This document shows positions 60,764-64,000 of a DNA stretch of 64,000 nucleotides, one piece after another. Position 1 is the first letter of the stretch, and each line of letters starts with the position of its first letter. A program made the translations under genes and the position numbers. The stretch lies in NCBI GenBank assembly GCA_947247005.1, contig OX365945.1, forward strand, positions 39,176,551-39,240,550, given 5' to 3'. This DNA comes from Spisula solida. Lineage: Eukaryota > Mollusca > Bivalvia > Venerida > Mactridae. The notes below the pieces were generated by a model, which saw only the letters and a list, made by a program, of their open reading frames with translations, was not told where the DNA came from and did not search any database.

Positions 60764-60880
60764 TAATACTTTTTCTCAGCTTAAACTATGTGTTTCAGCC
60801 CCCCTTTACAGTATTAACTAGTTTATTGAGTTTTTTATGGGCGGATTGCCTGAATGGGTTCGTTAGATGAAATTTGATTC
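60764..60880 (+). repeat. Duplicated segment B, right part
   Basis: TTAATACTTTTTCTCAGC, CAGCCCCCCTTTACA and GGCGGATTGCCTGAATGGGT match 22195-22300. Homology ends near GTTAGATGAAA. Confidence 0.75.
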
Positions 60881-61967
60881 AGTCAGCTGTATTGTCATCG
60901 ATATTTCTGAAAAGTTTTCACAATATTCACACGTATTAATCCAATACCATTTAAGGTAATTTTTAAAAGATTACCAAGATTAGCGTTATCCCCCAAGAAA
61001 CAGTACTACAGTACATGTACTTTGATTTATTTTTCTGTCATTATTGCGGTGGGAAAGAGTTGAACTGTTATGTCTTTTACTAAGGCTATTACACCCACCA
61101 TCCACTACGTTGAACTATGATACAAATAGATAAAGAACAAACATTATGTCGTTGTCTGAATTAGAAAACTTCGTGTTTAGTTCTCTATCTATAACTTTCT
61201 TCTAATTGAAAAAAATATTGTATGACGCCATGTCTTGAAACGTATCACAGTATTGTCTTGCAAGTGAAAACAAGTCAAAATGTTTCTGCGGGCAAATGAT
61301 GTACCGACTTCGTTTGACAGAGAATTGACAGGATCCTCGACCTATCTATATAATTTAACAGCTGATGTGTATAAAATTAAGCATGGTTTTTCACAATTGT
61401 AAAAAAATAAGCGCGGTAGGCTGGTATCTTTTCAAATTTGGAAAACTATAAGCACGATAATTTGACAAACGAAATTAATCAACAAATTGTTTAATAATTT
61501 AGAATTTAAAGTCTCTGAATAGACATTAACACTGATTGGTAATTCTCCTAACCTGGAGACCAAAAGAAACTGTATATGTTGTTAATTCTATCAAGGAAAA
61601 CAACTAGCACTAATTTTACACGCCGATCCGAAACAAAATCCGAAAAATAAATTACGGAGCCAAGTGTCGGGTACGAAATGTTAGCGAAGAATTTATGCAA
61701 GGATACAACGATCTAAGCTTATGTTTTATACTCTTTTAATCGAGTTGTGTGTACATTATTATCGTAGTGACGGGTTTTGAGGATTATTTTGTAGTTCTTT
61801 CTAAGAATTTCGTCTTGCCACTTTTTGCGTAAAAAATTATCGGTTGCTTAAAAAATACCGATCAGGTGATGGTTAACAACCACCGAAATTCCGTAATCCG
61901 GACACATTTACCATAGAACGAACCCATTTACGTTTAAGAAAAATTTGAACTCCAGTAACGACCGGTT
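60881..61967. other. No feature recognised
   Basis: AT-rich sequence with only short open frames and no recognised repeat. Confidence 0.5.
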
Positions 61968-62060
61968 TAATTAGTCTGGTTCACGACATTCTTACAAAAT
62001 GCTTCTTTTTTTTGTTTGAAATCGTAAACCATCGAGAACAGGTCACGTGTCCCTCAATGG
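61968..62060 (-). repeat. Dispersed fragment shared with 52253-52345
   Basis: Reverse-complement match over about 93 bp, including ACGACATTCTTACAAAATGC and AAATCGTAAACCATCGAGAA. Confidence 0.7.
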
Positions 62061-62099
62061 ACATGCAGGTAACGAACTAGATGAAGGATGTGATTGGAT

Positions 62100-62230
62100 T
62101 TTTTCAATGAACTGGTTGATAACCCGAAGACGATCTCGTGTGTTTTGGTGCTGTTATTTGGCACGTTAAAGAACCTCATTGAAATCGGACATGGCTTTAT
62201 CTGGCAGGAAAAATACCGAAATGACAATGC
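62100..62230 (+). mobile_element. SINE core-domain fragment
   Basis: TTTTGGTGCTGTTATTTGGC then ACGTTAAAGAACC matches the core motif of the SINE at 21326-21767 (GGTGCTAT...GGCACGTTAAAGAACC). No tRNA head is recognisable upstream, so it is a truncated or heavily diverged copy. Confidence 0.55.
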
Positions 62231-63536
62231 CAAAAAAAACGACAACAAAACTTGAGGGAAGTTTTAAAAATAAATTCTAAAGTAAAGAAGAAGTTTTCGT
62301 TTATTTTGTTGGTGATTATATGATAGTTTATGTAGTATGGAGCATTTGTTGTTTTCTCATCTTGTGTGAACGTACGCCAGAATTGAAATACTTCATACGG
62401 TGCAGCTGCCAAATATTTTACGCGTGGAAATGGTTTTCAAAGGTAACTGCAATAGTTTTCATAATCAACTTTAACTATCTTGTACTTTTAGTATTATTGC
62501 TCTCTGTACAAATTTTGTTCGTTCGGTTGTTCTTTCGTTTGGGTCGTTCGTTCAGTTGTTCGTTGGATCGTTCGTTCGTTTCTCAACAATTTTACAGTTA
62601 TGGACTGTATTTTTCTCGGACTGTTTTCTAACTTGTACTTACGTATCCTTCCACAAGGAAGCAGTAAATTATATACAAGTTGAGGGAAATCATCATTGTT
62701 GCCAAATATGCATGGACGGGTATGACCTTCTTTATTCTGACCTTCTTTATTCTGTGTTTCACATACACATGTACATGTAGTTCATTTATGATGACAGTTT
62801 AGTGTCTATTTGTTAGTTCGTGCTCTTTTCAAGAGTACAGAATTTTACTACAATGTATAGAGAAATTTTAAACAATAAATAGACTACAAGTCTTTGAATT
62901 CATTCTGTACCAAATCGAACATACGTAACGAAATAATAATACGTCAGGAAATAATAAATAATAATACGTGTTTCTGTGACATAACGAAGGCTATAAAATA
63001 CCATGTCCGAGATTCCCGGCCTCTTTCAGATGGCAACTTTTGAAAGGATCACATGATTTACGGTAAATAATACCTGGGAGAGCGAGGTTGGCATACAAGC
63101 GAGGCAAATGTTTGCTAGGGGCTATGACAGCGGTGAGTTGAATACATTGTTGTTGTGAAATTGTAACGAATGCTTATTTGATCATTCTCATGAGTACAAG
63201 TGGCAACCATGTGCTAGTCGACAAACAAATATGGACATACACTAGCATCTTGGATGGCAACACCAGACTGACCCATGATGCGTCGGGTTCCATTAGCAAG
63301 GACACCAGTTTACTGTACTTATTTGTCGGGCGTTATAGACTGACAAACCACGATATTTATGTGTATGTTCATTCACTGTTAAAACATTGCATTACTCGAG
63401 GTAGTTGATTTGACTGACTGGGGTTAAACTGAATTAACGGATTATGTCGAGGGGTTTTCTCAGAGAATTATTAGACATGTCCAGTTGACCGACTTCATGC
63501 ACAAGTTAAATAAACCACATGTAACCGCATAGTTTT
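62231..63536. other. No convincing gene; a small TTCG-type microsatellite
   Basis: 62517-62582 is built of TTCGTTCG/GGTTGTTCG words. A 103-codon plus-strand frame (62320-62631) overlaps it and looks artefactual. CTATAAAATACC near 62991 is a good TATA-like box, and the frame at 63178-63408 lies downstream, but with no recognisable motif I do not call a gene. Confidence 0.4.
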
Positions 63537-63875
63537 AGCTCACCTGAGCACGAAGTCCTCAAGTCGAGCTATGGTGATCGCCCTATGTCCGTCGTCCGTC
63601 GTCCTTCGTCCGTCGTCCTTCGTCCGTCGTCCGCCGTCAACAATTGAACTGTTGACACTCTAGAGGTCACAGTTTTCACTTAATCTTTATAAAACATGGT
63701 CACAATATTTGTCTCTATCAAATCTAGGTTAAGTTTCTAACTGGGTCAGCTGGGGTAAAAAACTAGGTCACTAGGTCGAATCAAAGAAAAACATTGTTAA
63801 CACTCTAGAAGTCACATTTTTGATATAATCGTAATGAATCTTGGTCCCAATATGAACCTCTATGAAATCTACACT
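63537..63875. mobile_element. GCTCACCTG element, copy 4, partial
   Basis: Starts AGCTCACCTGAGCACGAAGT and pairs imperfectly with TCAAGTCGAGCT, followed by a GTCCGTC microsatellite and CTAGAGGTCACAGTTTTCAC. Similarity to copy 1 fades near 63875; no right terminus is seen before the window ends. Confidence 0.7.
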
Positions 63876-64000
63876 GACCCAAAACGAAAACTTTACATAG
63901 TCTTCAAAAGTGCATATTTTGTTAAAAAGTTTATATTCGGGTTTAATTGTTTTGTCATCGCAGCTCCAATTTAATATTGGTGTCTCTGTGCAATTTGTGG

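Noticed and set aside
62991..63408. TATA box with a downstream 76-codon frame as a small gene
   Set aside because: The TATA-like box is isolated, the frame starts about 190 bp further on and has no recognisable motif or polyadenylation context.

Overview
This window looks like intergenic, repeat-dominated DNA from an animal nuclear genome. It is AT-rich, has no bacterial-style gene packing, and has no open frame I can defend as a functional protein-coding gene. The mix of repeats (GCTCACCTG-ended elements with internal GGTCA-rich tandem units, tRNA-headed SINEs with a GGCACGTTAAAGAACC core motif, mariner/pogo-type MITEs, and many minisatellites) fits a mollusc, most likely a marine bivalve. 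That assignment rests on recall of repeat style, not on a diagnostic gene.

Left third (1-24.6 kb): a SINE-like copy and a CpG-rich CCGAT-motif repeat (1.4-2.2 kb); a TIR element (4.3-5.1 kb); a 27-bp minisatellite with higher-order structure (5.46-7.1 kb); a 5.2-kb terminal-inverted-repeat element (7308-12493) that split an older repeat and left an AACCT duplication, carrying a 42-bp array and a pogo-like MITE; a 4.5-kb satellite of 72-bp units (13.6-18.1 kb); a decayed mariner with a readable transposase catalytic block (19.1-19.8 kb); a duplicated segment holding a GGGAGGCG element that itself holds a SINE (19.95-22.3 kb); and a 45-bp minisatellite (23.6-24.5 kb).

Middle (24.8-45.4 kb): two 160-180-bp tandem repeat blocks, then three large inverted-repeat structures. 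26.36-31.03 kb has arms with a promoter/first-exon-like module. 33.56-37.06 kb is a TTAA-flanked element with arms of about 570 bp, one of them duplicated. 41.57-45.41 kb is a near-palindrome with arms of about 1.5-1.7 kb containing mariner-like ends. A GCTCACCTG element lies at 37.6-38.4 kb.

Right third (45.6-64 kb): a 228-bp tandem duplication and the unfilled relative of the 7.3-12.5 kb insertion site; two convergent pairs of tRNA-like sequences; a GCTCACCTG element whose interior carries a tandem array of tRNA T-arm modules followed by T-runs; a (GTGA)n tract of about 100 copies; a TA-flanked mariner-type element; a probable solo LTR with CGAT duplications beside a 77-nt hairpin; a 336-bp TTAA MITE; two more GGGAGGCG copies; and the partner of the 20-22 kb duplication.

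Nothing here forms a pathway or operon. The value of the window is in its nested insertions: several copies act as each other's empty sites, which gives element boundaries, target duplications and relative ages from sequence alone. All alignments were made by eye, so the repeat limits of the older families are approximate.
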